A stretch of DNA of 33,895 nucleotides from Anaerolineae bacterium (GCA_020433805.1 JAGRBZ010000041.1:1-33895); one strand, 5' to 3'; shown: positions 1-8,690, counted from the first letter of the stretch. The notes: a model not told the origin generated them from the sequence alone. Made by a program: numbers and translations.

Positions 1-2919
1 CGTCGCCGCCCGGATGGTGGCGGCCAGGGTCTCTTCAGAGGGTGTCACCGGCTGGGGGTCGGGTCGAGGGTCGGTAGATGTATCCCTATCTGTTTCAGTC
101 GATTCACTAATCTGGCCGAGTTGCTGGGGTAAGGTTTCATTCAGTGGGGCTGCCTCAAGTTCGGTCGAGAGGATCTGAGGCACAGTGTCCTCCTGCTGGT
201 CAGGCTGGAGCAGCTCACAGAGCATCACACTCTGCCCACCGTCTTGCCGATCCGCCTGGAAGGGTAACAGGAAGGCACCAAAGTTTGAAAACCCGCTTTG
301 TTCCAGTACGCTCTCCCAGAGATCGACACTCAATAAGCAGGTGTTATTAAGCCGATTTTCCGGATCTTCAAACAGCGACCAGCCTTGTAACAAGCCGCCG
401 GTGAACAGGAGTAAATCCTTCGTGCGGGTGAATTCGTTCAGCGCCACGATGCCGCCCGGTCTTAACAGCCGTTTGATTTGGGCCAGGGTATAGCGGATGT
501 AGCGGGTGTCGTGCAGCACATTGGAGGCGAAGACAATATCAAATGTTCCCGCGTCGAAGCCCTGCTCTTCCAGCTTGGCCTCGATGTCCAGGGTATGATA
601 GGTCACCCACGGAAAGCGCTCACCAAATCTACTCCGGCCATAGCGGGTGAACGTAGCCGAGAGATCGGTGTAGGTGAATTCCAAATTAGCTGATAACGCT
701 TCGATCTTTTTTAGCACAAATTCAGTGGCACCGCCTGTACCCGCGCCGACTTCCAATATTCTGATTTTTCTCCGGTGGGAGCGTGTTTTTTGCTGCTGAA
801 TGGCTTGAAAAACGACTTCGGCCAGGAGCTGATTGAAGTAGTCGGAGATGGGGTCGCCGGTAAATATGCCGGCAAATAGGGCCATCGACCCCTCAGGAAA
901 AATGACGTCGTTCGCGGCTATCTCGCCGGTCAACACCCGGTCGTAATGGGTTAGACACCGTTCCATCAAATTAAGAAAGGCGACGTAGTGGGGATATTGG
1001 CTTACAAAGTTCTGCCGGAATGTTTGAGCCTCAGCGGTCACGTTAGCCAGGGCAAACTTCTCAATCTCTGGCCGGGTTTCGACGGTGGCATCTTGCAGCA
1101 GAAGCAGCCCACACCGCTCGAACATGGCTAACAGCGCATCGAACAGGCGATAGTATTTAGGCACAATCCGTAGCCGAATTTTTAGATCATCGCGGGCATA
1201 GATTTCTCCGGCGCGTTTCATCACGCCCCTATCTTGTAGGAGGGCTAACAGCCAGCGCGTGCCAAATGTCTCCAACATTGTTTCGGGTGGAATGGGGTCT
1301 TCACCGGCTGAGAGCGGATACCCGGCCATAAATTGTTGAACGTGTTGCCGGATTGCCCGGCTGATGGAAACATCGACCAGACGTATTCGGTAAGGTCTTT
1401 TTTCAAAATAGGTAAGGGTGATGCGGGTGAAAGGCAACGTTTTGGGGTAGTGCCTGACAAAATCAGCCTGAGGGAACAGCCCCGCCTCAGCAGCGCTCAT
1501 CAGAAATGTATCGGCTTCGACCAGGTGCTGCCCCGAAAAGGCGTGATAGGCGTCAAAATGGAGGCTCTCGCTCAAATCCAGGTTGTTGGCAATTATTTCA
1601 GGGCTGAGGCAGTGGACCTCCAAAATAATGAGGCCGTGCCGGGACACGACCCGCGACCAGCGTTCTAAATGTTCGACCAGGCTTTGGACCATGACGTGCG
1701 GTGGGATCAAATGGCCGGTTGTATCCACAAATACGCCTTCGTAAGGCGTGCCGGCCCGATGTTCGGCAGCTTCGTTATCTTGGGGAGGAATGAAGGGGCG
1801 ATTATGATCGAGGAAGGAGCGGATATGCAGCACATCTTCAGGCTCGATGCCGTGGGCTTGGAGGTTCAGCATCAGTTGTTCCGGGTCGCCGATATCGCCG
1901 GGCAGGACCAGATGGGGGATATCGGCTAAGGTTTGGGTTGTGGCTTCCAGAGCTTGTTGGTTGTAATCAACCCCAATCATTCGCACGGGATGCTTGTCCA
2001 GCATCCGGCCCCGGTCAGATCGAGTGCGGATCGTATGGTAAACTTGGGCCAAGAAAGTGCCGTCGCCACAGCCCATATCCACAATGTAATGGGGTTGGTC
2101 CCCGATTGGTTGACTGAAGATGGAAACGATGAGGTCATCAACATCGGCAAAGTATTTATTGTGTTGGAAGCCGCTGGCTACTACATTCAGACTGCGGTCA
2201 AGATGCCTTTCATTCCCGGCCTCGTCTCTGTCGAATACGGCCTGACAGTTACCAAATAAGAGGTCTGGCATGCGCATCAACATCGGGCTGTAGGAGGCGG
2301 TTGTGCCCAATATTAGGCTACGGTCAATCACAAACCGGCCCACTTGGGTCAAGACCGGGCGGTCTTCTTGCCGCTCGGCCCAACCCCGATCAACAAACAG
2401 CTCTATCAGTTCATCTGTGGCGAGAGGCGTTACCCCTGAAAATAAGGGGATTTGTGAGCCGTCACCCAGTAAATTATTTTTCTTCAAACTAAGCAAGAGC
2501 GGAACAACCAGCACCCCATCCAGAAAATCGGCTAGCCAGGGATGCTTAAGATCCCATCTCCGGCGCGACCGCTCAAGCCACGGACTGAGTAGCCGTTGAT
2601 CTGATTCACGCATTAAATAAGCTGCCATCGACAACGGATACAGGTCGAGCATATCCTCCGGAATCTGCGTGTGGAGTTCGGCTTCAGGTGTCAACGCATA
2701 GCCACCGGTTCCAGCGTCATAAGCCAGCCAGTCCAGCGACTGCATCAGTCGCAGAGCGGCCTGGAAGTAGCCACTGTTGGCCTCCAGCACATCAACCATC
2801 TGCGCTGCGGTCAATGGCCCCCGATCCTGCAGAAGATCAAAGAACCCCTTGTCCTTACAGGCCAGAATAACCGGGATGGTGACAAAGCCGTGGGCATAGC
2901 GATTGAGGAGGTCGAGCAT
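1..2919 (-). CDS. Polyketide-synthase-type protein with two methyltransferase domains (3' end outside window)
   Basis: The frame is open for 973 codons from ATG 2919 to the left edge, so the C-terminus is missing. GGGAG lies just upstream of the ATG. The first ~170 residues are helical and resemble the winged-helix/lid region of small-molecule methyltransferases. A first SAM-binding motif, VDMGCGDGTFL, is near residues 280-290. It is followed by HIRSFLDHN (365-373) and EVHC (His436), whose His/Asp residues could bind a metal as in the AprA MT1 type of initiating methyltransferase; that comparison is from memory. A second, typical PKS C-methyltransferase motif, EVGAGTGGATEF, starts at residue 723, followed by NVLHDTRYIRYTL and a RPGG turn. 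From about residue 910 there is a Gln/Glu/Thr/Asp-rich linker, as expected before a carrier protein or next module. Likely role: building or methylating a polyketide starter unit. The two methyltransferase domains are secure; the AprA relation is tentative. Confidence 0.8.
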   Translation of the reverse strand, partial: MLDLLNRYAHGFVTIPVILACKDKGFFDLLQDRGPLTAAQMVDVLEANSGYFQAALRLMQSLDWLAYDAGTGGYALTPEAELHTQIPEDMLDLYPLSMAAYLMRESDQRLLSPWLERSRRRWDLKHPWLADFLDGVLVVPLLLSLKKNNLLGDGSQIPLFSGVTPLATDELIELFVDRGWAERQEDRPVLTQVGRFVIDRSLILGTTASYSPMLMRMPDLLFGNCQAVFDRDEAGNERHLDRSLNVVASGFQHNKYFADVDDLIVSIFSQPIGDQPHYIVDMGCGDGTFLAQVYHTIRTRSDRGRMLDKHPVRMIGVDYNQQALEATTQTLADIPHLVLPGDIGDPEQLMLNLQAHGIEPEDVLHIRSFLDHNRPFIPPQDNEAAEHRAGTPYEGVFVDTTGHLIPPHVMVQSLVEHLERWSRVVSRHGLIILEVHCLSPEIIANNLDLSESLHFDAYHAFSGQHLVEADTFLMSAAEAGLFPQADFVRHYPKTLPFTRITLTYFEKRPYRIRLVDVSISRAIRQHVQQFMAGYPLSAGEDPIPPETMLETFGTRWLLALLQDRGVMKRAGEIYARDDLKIRLRIVPKYYRLFDALLAMFERCGLLLLQDATVETRPEIEKFALANVTAEAQTFRQNFVSQYPHYVAFLNLMERCLTHYDRVLTGEIAANDVIFPEGSMALFAGIFTGDPISDYFNQLLAEVVFQAIQQQKTRSHRRKIRILEVGAGTGGATEFVLKKIEALSANLEFTYTDLSATFTRYGRSRFGERFPWVTYHTLDIEAKLEEQGFDAGTFDIVFASNVLHDTRYIRYTLAQIKRLLRPGGIVALNEFTRTKDLLLFTGGLLQGWSLFEDPENRLNNTCLLSVDLWESVLEQSGFSNFGAFLLPFQADRQDGGQSVMLCELLQPDQQEDTVPQILSTELEAAPLNETLPQQLGQISESTETDRDTSTDPRPDPQPVTPSEETLAATIRAAT

Positions 2920-3312
2920 ATCTTTTCTCCCGAATAATCTTTCAATTTGGGTTTGTACTTTTGGCTAGACGAAACTGATCTTGGGCGTCGTTACTGCCTA
3001 ACCGATGCTGACCAGTAGTTCTGTTCCGATAATCCGGAACGGGCTAATCGATTTCCGTCTGTCTGGCTGTACAATTTGAGCTGTTTTGCGATGGTTTTAG
3101 AGAAATTCGGGACATGAGTGGACGCTCGTCCGTTCATGTTTGAGGCGGTATTCAGCCCTTGAATAATTGCATTCAATGATAGCATAATCAGTCAGGCTCG
3201 TCTGTCCGATATTTGGGACAGTTTTGTCCCATTTTCTGGACAATTTTGTCAAGGGGAGCAAAAAAGCTCGTGAAACCGAGGCGACCTGCCCCACTTACTC
3301 GTAATGAGCAGA
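2920..3312. other. Intergenic region upstream of the methyltransferase gene
   Basis: This 393-bp gap contains the half-site array at 3203-3250 and no convincing gene. Short minus-strand frames at 2991-3294 have no recognisable protein and no ribosome binding site. A small inverted repeat, TTGAAT-N6-ATTCAA, lies between the array and the gene, around 3156-3173, and could be part of the promoter. No clear -35/-10 pair was found, so the transcription start is unknown. Confidence 0.5.
3203..3250. promoter_or_regulatory. Operator-like array of TGTCC/GGACA half-sites, copy 1
   Basis: TGTCC starts at 3203 and 3225 and TGTC at 3247, an exact 22-bp period. GGACA starts at 3216 and 3238. The layout is (TGTCC-N8-GGACA-N4) twice, then TGTC, which can also be read as GGACA-N4-TGTCC palindromes. 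It is 284 bp upstream of the methyltransferase start. The same layout, with nearly the same spacer bases, recurs at 4767-4814. Two helical turns between units suggest a dimeric regulator bound in tandem on one face of the DNA. Regulator not identified. Confidence 0.7.
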
Positions 3313-4635
3313 TCATCGATTCGTGTCCGTGTTGCTATCGACCTGATCAGGTAGACTTTCTTCCATATTACGAAACGCCGGGATGGCCATAAATATCAGC
3401 GTCACCATAATCATCAATAGTCCGGTGATAATAAACATCAACCCCATTCCTCGACCTGGACCGGAACCCAGGATGCGCCCGAGGCTGTCAACCCCAAGCC
3501 CATCAGTAGTCAGGAGCGGTTCAAAAACGGTGGTGGCTAACGGCCCAGCAATGAGCACTGCCGTCGCCATCGCAGACAAACTCAACAAAATCCGCACCGA
3601 AAAGATCCGCCCCAAGACATCCGGAGCGGTTTTGGCTTGATAAATGGCGCGATTGAGGCCAATAAGCATCGTGCTAGACCCCCCAGCCAAGAATAATCCA
3701 CCGCTAATAAATAAAGGACTTTGGTTGATACCGGTCATCGTCAACCCCAAGCCGAAGAGCAAGCCACTGACCAAAATCCCGGTTATCCGTCGTCGAGGTC
3801 CTCCCCAGACCGTTAAAGCCACCCCGCCTGTCAGCGTACCAATGCCAAACAAAGAGGAGACGAAGCCCAGCAGTTGGGCGTCGGCAAAACTTAATATCAT
3901 CGGCGTGAAGAGTGCCATCGCAAAGCCAAGGAAGAAAGCGATGAGCGTGACATAGGTCATCAGGTAGATAAAGCCCGGCCGTTCCCGGATGTAGCGCAGA
4001 CCGAATAAAAACTCCTGCCACAGGCTGCTCCTGGCCTCGGTCACTTCAGCGGTGGCTCGCGGGCGAGGAATGGCCACCAAAAAAAGCATCAAAATGCCGA
4101 TGGAAAAAGTACTCAGATCGACCACCATAATGCCGCCCAGGCCAATAGACAAGATCAATATCCCGGCCAAAGCCGGCGACACCACGGAGTCGAGCGCTTG
4201 AACCAGTTGGCTCATCCCGGCCGCCTGGCCCAGTCGTTCCCTGGGCACCAACATCGGCACACTGGCTTGAAAGGCGGGTACCTGAAAGGCTGAAGCATTC
4301 GAGTTGACGGCGGCCATCACGAAGATGTGCCAAATCTGCAAGTGGTCCGTAAAAAAGAGGATTAGCAGACCGGCGGTACTGAGCGCAGCCACAGTGTCGC
4401 TGGCAATCAGAATGCGACGGCGGTCCCAGCGATCCACCAACGGACCGGCAACCAAGGCCACGATGGAGGCCGGCATCATAAACATAAATAGAAATAAGCT
4501 GTACTGGGTGGCTGAGCCGGTTTGGTCCAGGATCCAAACGCCCAACCCAAAGCGGGTCAACCCGGACCCCGTGACCGAAACCACCTGACCCAATAGAATA
4601 ATTATGAAGCCTTTCATACCGGTGAAGGTTGGCAT
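3313..4635 (-). CDS. MFS transporter, probable product exporter
   Basis: This 440-aa hydrophobic protein of the major facilitator superfamily has roughly 11-12 membrane helices. The loop 2-3 signature GPLVDRWDRRR is at residues 64-74. Its overall look is of the MFS_3/EntS-like efflux group often found in siderophore and NRPS/PKS clusters, so export of the cluster's product is inferred. The ATG at 4635 is preferred because GGAGG (4646-4650, read on the minus strand) lies 10 nt upstream; the longer in-frame start at 4665 has no such site. It sits between the methyltransferase gene (same strand) and the divergent FHA-hydrolase gene. A half-site array lies 132 bp upstream. Substrate cannot be told from sequence. 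Confidence 0.88.
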   Translation of the reverse strand: MPTFTGMKGFIIILLGQVVSVTGSGLTRFGLGVWILDQTGSATQYSLFLFMFMMPASIVALVAGPLVDRWDRRRILIASDTVAALSTAGLLILFFTDHLQIWHIFVMAAVNSNASAFQVPAFQASVPMLVPRERLGQAAGMSQLVQALDSVVSPALAGILILSIGLGGIMVVDLSTFSIGILMLFLVAIPRPRATAEVTEARSSLWQEFLFGLRYIRERPGFIYLMTYVTLIAFFLGFAMALFTPMILSFADAQLLGFVSSLFGIGTLTGGVALTVWGGPRRRITGILVSGLLFGLGLTMTGINQSPLFISGGLFLAGGSSTMLIGLNRAIYQAKTAPDVLGRIFSVRILLSLSAMATAVLIAGPLATTVFEPLLTTDGLGVDSLGRILGSGPGRGMGLMFIITGLLMIMVTLIFMAIPAFRNMEESLPDQVDSNTDTNR

Positions 4636-4766
4636 AAGGGTACGACCTCCAGTTTTCGTACACAAGACTTGGTTGATCTTTAAAGAGAAGATAAGAACAA
4701 TTGCCGCCCGACGCCGACCACGCAGCGAACGTAGTCTAAATGTTAACAGATTTGGTTCGGATTGTC

Positions 4767-4814
4767 TGTCCGATATCTGGGACAGTTCTGTCCTATAATC
4801 TGGACAATTTTGTC
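4767..4814. promoter_or_regulatory. Operator-like array of TGTCC/GGACA half-sites, copy 2
   Basis: TGTCC starts at 4767 and 4789 and TGTC at 4811, the same 22-bp period as copy 1. GGACA starts at 4780 and 4802. Spacers match copy 1 closely: GATATCTG against GATATTTG, and ATTT before the last TGTC in both. It lies between the divergent MFS gene (132 bp from its ATG) and the FHA-hydrolase gene (120 bp from its ATG). It could control both. Confidence 0.72.
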
Positions 4815-4899
4815 GATTGGTTCGAACATCGACGCCTGGAGAGGTTCCCTCAGTAATGCGCCGGTCTCAGCCGCAGTAGCTTAATGGATCGTGATCGGG

Positions 4900-4905
4900 T
4901 ATAAT
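4900..4905 (+). promoter_or_regulatory. Consensus -10 box before the FHA-hydrolase gene
   Basis: A perfect TATAAT lies 29 bp before the chosen ATG at 4935, giving a predicted leader of about 20-25 nt. The -35 region at the right distance is poor, which would fit a promoter that needs an activator, possibly one bound at the array ending at 4814. This is inference from sequence only. Confidence 0.45.
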
Positions 4906-4934
4906 TAACTTTGTATCGACAGAATGAGGTTATG

Positions 4935-6665
4935 ATGGCAAACTATGGTCGTTTAGTTCTAATATCGCCGGATGGTGCTGAGCAGGAGCTTCCTCTGAAT
5001 ACCTCTACTCTGACCCTTGGTCGGGATGATCATAATGACATCGTGCTGGCCGACCCAAAGGTGTCGCGTCTGCACGCTCGGGTGGAATGTGGTGACCAGG
5101 GCTGTGTCTTAATCGACGCCGGTTCAGCGAACGGCACCTTCGTCGAGGGGGAGATCATCGAGCGGGTAACTCTCCATCCGGGCATCCTGATCAAGCTGGG
5201 CAACAGTACACTGCGTTTTGAGTCACCCTCAACCGATCGCCCCAAACGGGCCAGGCATGAAACAGCCGACCGGCAGTTACTGCATCAATTTCTCGATGAG
5301 ATCGCCCAAGGGTCAGAGTCCTCAGAGTTACTCAATCAAGAGGACTCGCTGCGAGACCGGCTGCTACGCGTGCCCCGATTGGTTATTTACACGCCCACCC
5401 AAACCTGGGAGCATCGGCTCCAAAATCAGGACCGCTGGACAGTGGGCCGCAGCAAAGACAACGATATTGTGGTCGACCACCTGAAAGTGTCTCGTCGGCA
5501 CGCCCAAATTGAGCGAGAGGGAGATACTTTCATCATTCGAGATTTGGACAGCGCCAACGGCACCTTTCTGGGCCAACAACGCATCGATCGGCACACCCTG
5601 CGCCATGCCGATACCTTGAATGTGGGCCACGCCCAGATCGTATTCAAGGATGTCGCCCAAATCGACCAGGCAGTGTTGGCTCCTAATACAACGCGTTCCC
5701 CGGTAATTATTGTACCGGGCAGTATGGGATCGGCTTTGTGGCGTGGCTCTGAAAAAATCTGGCCAAGTTTGCGGACCATGTTAAGCCATCCGGAGAAATT
5801 TGAATTTTCACCGGACAATCCTATCGAAGCCCGAGGCATTGTCAGCGAGGTGGTGGTCGTGCCCAAACTGTTTGAAATTGAGTCGTACGACCGGATCGGC
5901 AACCACCTGGAAGCGGCCTTAAACTACACGCGGGGTCAAGATCTGCTCGAATTTGCCTACGACTGGCGAGAGGATATTCGGCTGGCCGCTCAAAGTCTGG
6001 CCGAGACGGTGGAACAGTGGGACCCGGCTAGCCCGGTCGTCATTATTGCGCACAGTCTGGGCTGCCTGGTCACCCGCTACTACGTTGATTGTTTGGGTGG
6101 GCAGCGACGGGTCAAACGGTTGATTCTAGTGGGTGCGCCAAACTACGGGGGACCAATGACTCCATTAACATATTTGCCGGACACGCTCCTGCACTTACCA
6201 CGTTTTCTAACTGCTTTGGGGGGTGCCCTGGGCCAGGAAATTAGGCGTATCTTTGGCTCATTTCCAGTCGGCGTTCAAATGTTCCCTACCTATCCCGCCG
6301 TTTTTGACCAGCATGGCCAGCCGATCGATTTATATGAAGACCGGTCGTGGCTGCCTCCGGATATGCAGGCTCGACTGCAAGCCGGCTATGAATTTCATCA
6401 GAGCCTGAACCGCAAGGCCACTGTACCGACGACCTGTATCTTTGGCTACGGCTCCCAAACCATCACCCGGCTGAACGTTGAGCGCGATAACCAGGGCCGA
6501 TGGCAGAATGTAGACATCGTTAGCACCAATGAGGGGGATGGCATCGTCCCGGCCCAAAGCGCCATTTTGGAAGGGGCCGGAATCCACCCGGTTCACCGAG
6601 GGCACAACCAGCTTTATGTGGACCAGGATGTGCTGATGCGCTTGAATTATGAGTTGGCCGGTTAA
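4935..6665 (+). CDS. Tandem FHA domain alpha/beta-hydrolase (LCAT-like lipase)
   Basis: 576 aa from ATG 4935. GAGG lies 5 nt upstream; the in-frame ATG at 4932 is too close to it and the TTG at 4911 has no site. FHA domain 1 (about residues 15-95) has LGRDDHNDIV, VSRLHAR and SANGTF. FHA domain 2 (about 155-240) has VGRSKDNDIV, VSRRHAQ and SANGTF. Both keep the Gly-Arg, Ser-Arg-x-His and Asn-Gly residues that bind phosphothreonine. The C-terminal half is an alpha/beta-hydrolase: an oxyanion-type VPGSMGS, nucleophile Ser374 in AHSLG, candidate acid Asp535 (EGDGIVP) and His557 (RGHNQ), similar to lecithin-cholesterol acyltransferase/PGAP1-like lipases. No signal peptide was seen, so it is probably cytoplasmic. 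The FHA pair suggests docking to phosphorylated partners from a Ser/Thr kinase. Substrate unknown. Confidence 0.85.
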   Translation: MANYGRLVLISPDGAEQELPLNTSTLTLGRDDHNDIVLADPKVSRLHARVECGDQGCVLIDAGSANGTFVEGEIIERVTLHPGILIKLGNSTLRFESPSTDRPKRARHETADRQLLHQFLDEIAQGSESSELLNQEDSLRDRLLRVPRLVIYTPTQTWEHRLQNQDRWTVGRSKDNDIVVDHLKVSRRHAQIEREGDTFIIRDLDSANGTFLGQQRIDRHTLRHADTLNVGHAQIVFKDVAQIDQAVLAPNTTRSPVIIVPGSMGSALWRGSEKIWPSLRTMLSHPEKFEFSPDNPIEARGIVSEVVVVPKLFEIESYDRIGNHLEAALNYTRGQDLLEFAYDWREDIRLAAQSLAETVEQWDPASPVVIIAHSLGCLVTRYYVDCLGGQRRVKRLILVGAPNYGGPMTPLTYLPDTLLHLPRFLTALGGALGQEIRRIFGSFPVGVQMFPTYPAVFDQHGQPIDLYEDRSWLPPDMQARLQAGYEFHQSLNRKATVPTTCIFGYGSQTITRLNVERDNQGRWQNVDIVSTNEGDGIVPAQSAILEGAGIHPVHRGHNQLYVDQDVLMRLNYELAG

Positions 6666-6698
6666 GCCTATTTTGCAAATCATGATGAAGGATTCCCT

Positions 6699-7466
6699 AT
6701 GAAACCAACCCCCGATTTGAGCAAATGGATATATCGCCCCCGGCCAAATTCCCAGGCTCGGCTTCGGTTGATTTGCTTTCCTTACGCCGGTGGCGGGGCT
6801 TCAATTTTTCGAACTTGGCCGGCTCATTTGCCCCGTAATGTTGATGTCTGGGCTGTTCGCTTGCCCGGACGTGAAAATCGATTAGCTGAAACGCCGCACA
6901 GCCGTATCACACCCTTAATCGAGAACCTAACGGCGCTGCTCCGTCCGCATTTGACTGTACCCTATGCTTTGTTTGGTCACAGTTTGGGAGCACTGGTTAG
7001 CTTTGAGTTGGCTCGCCGGGTACGCCAAGATAGGCTGACCTCTCCGGTTCATCTCTTTGTGTCAGGTCGGCAGGCTCCCCAGATACCCGATCCGGATCCG
7101 CCGCTTCACCATTTACCGGAAACCGAATTTGTTCAGCAAGTCAAGCACTACAACGGTATTCCCGAAGCCGTTTTTCAAGAGCCGGAGTTACTCCAATTAA
7201 TGATACCGCTGCTGCGCGCTGACTTTGCGGTCAATGAGACGTACCACTACACACCCCAAACTCCGTTAAACTGTCCCATATCGGCCTTTGGTGGTGAACA
7301 CGATGCCACCGTGCCGGTGGACGACCTGAAGGCCTGGCAAGTTCAAACCACGCATCATTTCAAGGCGCGTCTTTACGCGGGTGACCATTTCTTTCTTCGG
7401 CCCGCTCAGGCGTCGTTGCTGCGTGATATAGTCCTCGATTTGACCACAGCCCAAATAAACCCATGA
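6699..7466 (+). CDS. Type II thioesterase (GrsT/RifR family)
   Basis: A 255-aa alpha/beta-hydrolase of normal family length. GAAGGA ends 6 nt before the ATG. Family marks are RLICFPYAGGGASIF near the N-terminus, LPGRENRL, nucleophile Ser95 in GHSLGA, Asp202 in GGEHDATVP and His230 in GDHFF. These enzymes remove aberrant acyl groups from the phosphopantetheine arms of PKS/NRPS carrier proteins. It follows the FHA-hydrolase gene by 33 bp and is probably cotranscribed. Its presence is good evidence that the left part of the window is the edge of a thiotemplate biosynthetic cluster. Confidence 0.93.
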   Translation: MKPTPDLSKWIYRPRPNSQARLRLICFPYAGGGASIFRTWPAHLPRNVDVWAVRLPGRENRLAETPHSRITPLIENLTALLRPHLTVPYALFGHSLGALVSFELARRVRQDRLTSPVHLFVSGRQAPQIPDPDPPLHHLPETEFVQQVKHYNGIPEAVFQEPELLQLMIPLLRADFAVNETYHYTPQTPLNCPISAFGGEHDATVPVDDLKAWQVQTTHHFKARLYAGDHFFLRPAQASLLRDIVLDLTTAQINP

Positions 7467-7766
7467 GAATAAACACAAGTTCTTACCTCTGAGGAGCGTA
7501 CTGGCTCCCCGGCCAAAAATAAGCCATCGCCCATCAAGAAATTACCCCGTCCTCTCGTGTGCCAATACCAAACGAAGACGAGGCAAAACTTTTCTAACCC
7601 CACTTGCTTGACTTTTAATAGGTTCTTAAAAAACCCCTCTCACTTTTTTCCAAATGAAGCATTTTGACAAATTAAAACCTTTTAATTATTGTCAGAATTA
7701 ATACATTTTTACGTACGCTTTCCCTAAAACAAAAACAAAACGACCTGTACCAAAGGAGGTATGAAC
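7467..7766. other. AT-rich intergenic region before the aldolase gene
   Basis: No gene was seen here. A weak hairpin, GGAGC...GCTCC at about 7493-7508, follows the thioesterase but has no T-run, so termination is doubtful. The right half is very AT-rich and holds the aldolase promoter at 7664-7694. Confidence 0.5.
7664..7694 (+). promoter_or_regulatory. Promoter overlapped by a 30-bp imperfect palindrome
   Basis: A consensus -35 TTGACA (7664-7669) is followed after 17 bp by TATTGT (7687-7692) as a possible -10. The same bases form an inverted repeat: TGACAA at 7665-7670 pairs with TTGTCA at 7689-7694, and ATTAAAA pairs with TTTTAAT around a CC centre, with a 2-base asymmetry. A repressor binding here would cover the whole promoter. 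The predicted leader to the aldolase ATG is about 65-70 nt. Confidence 0.5.
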
Positions 7767-8678
7767 ATGTCCGATCTCAAATCCATCGCCCAAAGCGCAG
7801 TGAAAGCAGGGGTAGCGCTACCCGCCTTTAACGTCCCGTATCTGCCTATGCTTGAGCCGATTGTGAAGGCCGTAGTGGACCTGAACAGCTTTGCCCTCAT
7901 CGAAACAGCACGGTTAGAATGGTTTAAGTTTGAAGCCGGTGGACCCGATGCTGTTGCCCAGGAGTTTGCCCGCTGGCAGAACCCTGAGCATGTGCGGCTA
8001 CATCTCGATCACGTGCCCGTGATTGACGAAGACGATCAGCGGGTTGATTATATGTCGGTTATTCAGCAAGCGCTTGATCTGGGGTACCATTCTGTCATGG
8101 TTGACGGTTCGCGGTTATCGTTAGAGGAAAATATTGAAGCGACCCGTAAAGTCACAACTATGGCACACGCGTATGGCGTGCCTTGTGAGGCTGAGTTAGG
8201 TGCAGTTTTAGGCCACGAAGCCGGTCCACCGCCACCCTACGACGAGCTTTTTGCTTCGGGTAAGGGCTTCACAAAAGTAGATGAAGCACAGCGTTTTGTG
8301 GAGGAAACCGACTGTGACTGGCTTTCCGTTGCTATAGGCAACATCCATGGCGCAATTTCAGACGGCTACAAAGATCAGAAAAAAGTAGCTGCTCGTCTCA
8401 ACTTAGACCATCTGGAGAGTCTTGCCCAAACTACCGGCATTCCGTTGGTTCTGCATGGCGGCTCCGGGATTCCTAGAGAATATGTGCTGGAAGCCTTTAA
8501 AAAAGGGATTGCCAAAATCAATATCGGCACGGAGATCCGACAGGCCTATGATCGCGCCTTGCACTCTACGGACAAGGTCTCTGCTGCGCAGGATGCTGTT
8601 TACGAGCGTACCAAATGGCTAATTAGCGATTATTTCGAGTTGGAAAATCTTCGTGATAAGGTCGTGCGTTCTAATTAG
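7767..8678 (+). CDS. Class II fructose/tagatose-bisphosphate-type aldolase
   Basis: 303 aa, close to the usual length of the zinc-dependent class II aldolases. ATG 7767 is chosen over ATG 7761 because AAAGGAGG ends 7 nt before it and only 1 nt before the other. Key residues are visible: Asp81-His82 in HLDH (catalytic acid and zinc ligand), His194 in NIHG, and His230 in LHGGSG (zinc ligands and phosphate-binding glycine loop), followed by KINIGTE. The known reaction is reversible aldol cleavage of a ketose bisphosphate to dihydroxyacetone phosphate and an aldehyde. Sequence does not separate fructose-, tagatose- or other bisphosphate specificity, and there is no sugar operon next to it. The gene has its own promoter and seems independent of the biosynthetic genes to the left. 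Confidence 0.9.
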   Translation: MSDLKSIAQSAVKAGVALPAFNVPYLPMLEPIVKAVVDLNSFALIETARLEWFKFEAGGPDAVAQEFARWQNPEHVRLHLDHVPVIDEDDQRVDYMSVIQQALDLGYHSVMVDGSRLSLEENIEATRKVTTMAHAYGVPCEAELGAVLGHEAGPPPPYDELFASGKGFTKVDEAQRFVEETDCDWLSVAIGNIHGAISDGYKDQKKVAARLNLDHLESLAQTTGIPLVLHGGSGIPREYVLEAFKKGIAKINIGTEIRQAYDRALHSTDKVSAAQDAVYERTKWLISDYFELENLRDKVVRSN

Positions 8679-8690
8679 ATTTTTTTTGTT

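Noticed and set aside
144..2937. Many plus-strand open frames of 60-110 codons across the left end
   Set aside because: All lie opposite the 973-codon methyltransferase frame, which has recognisable SAM motifs and a good ribosome binding site. They are shadow frames.
2991..3294. Two short minus-strand frames upstream of the methyltransferase gene
   Set aside because: No ribosome binding site and no protein-like sequence; they overlap the operator array.
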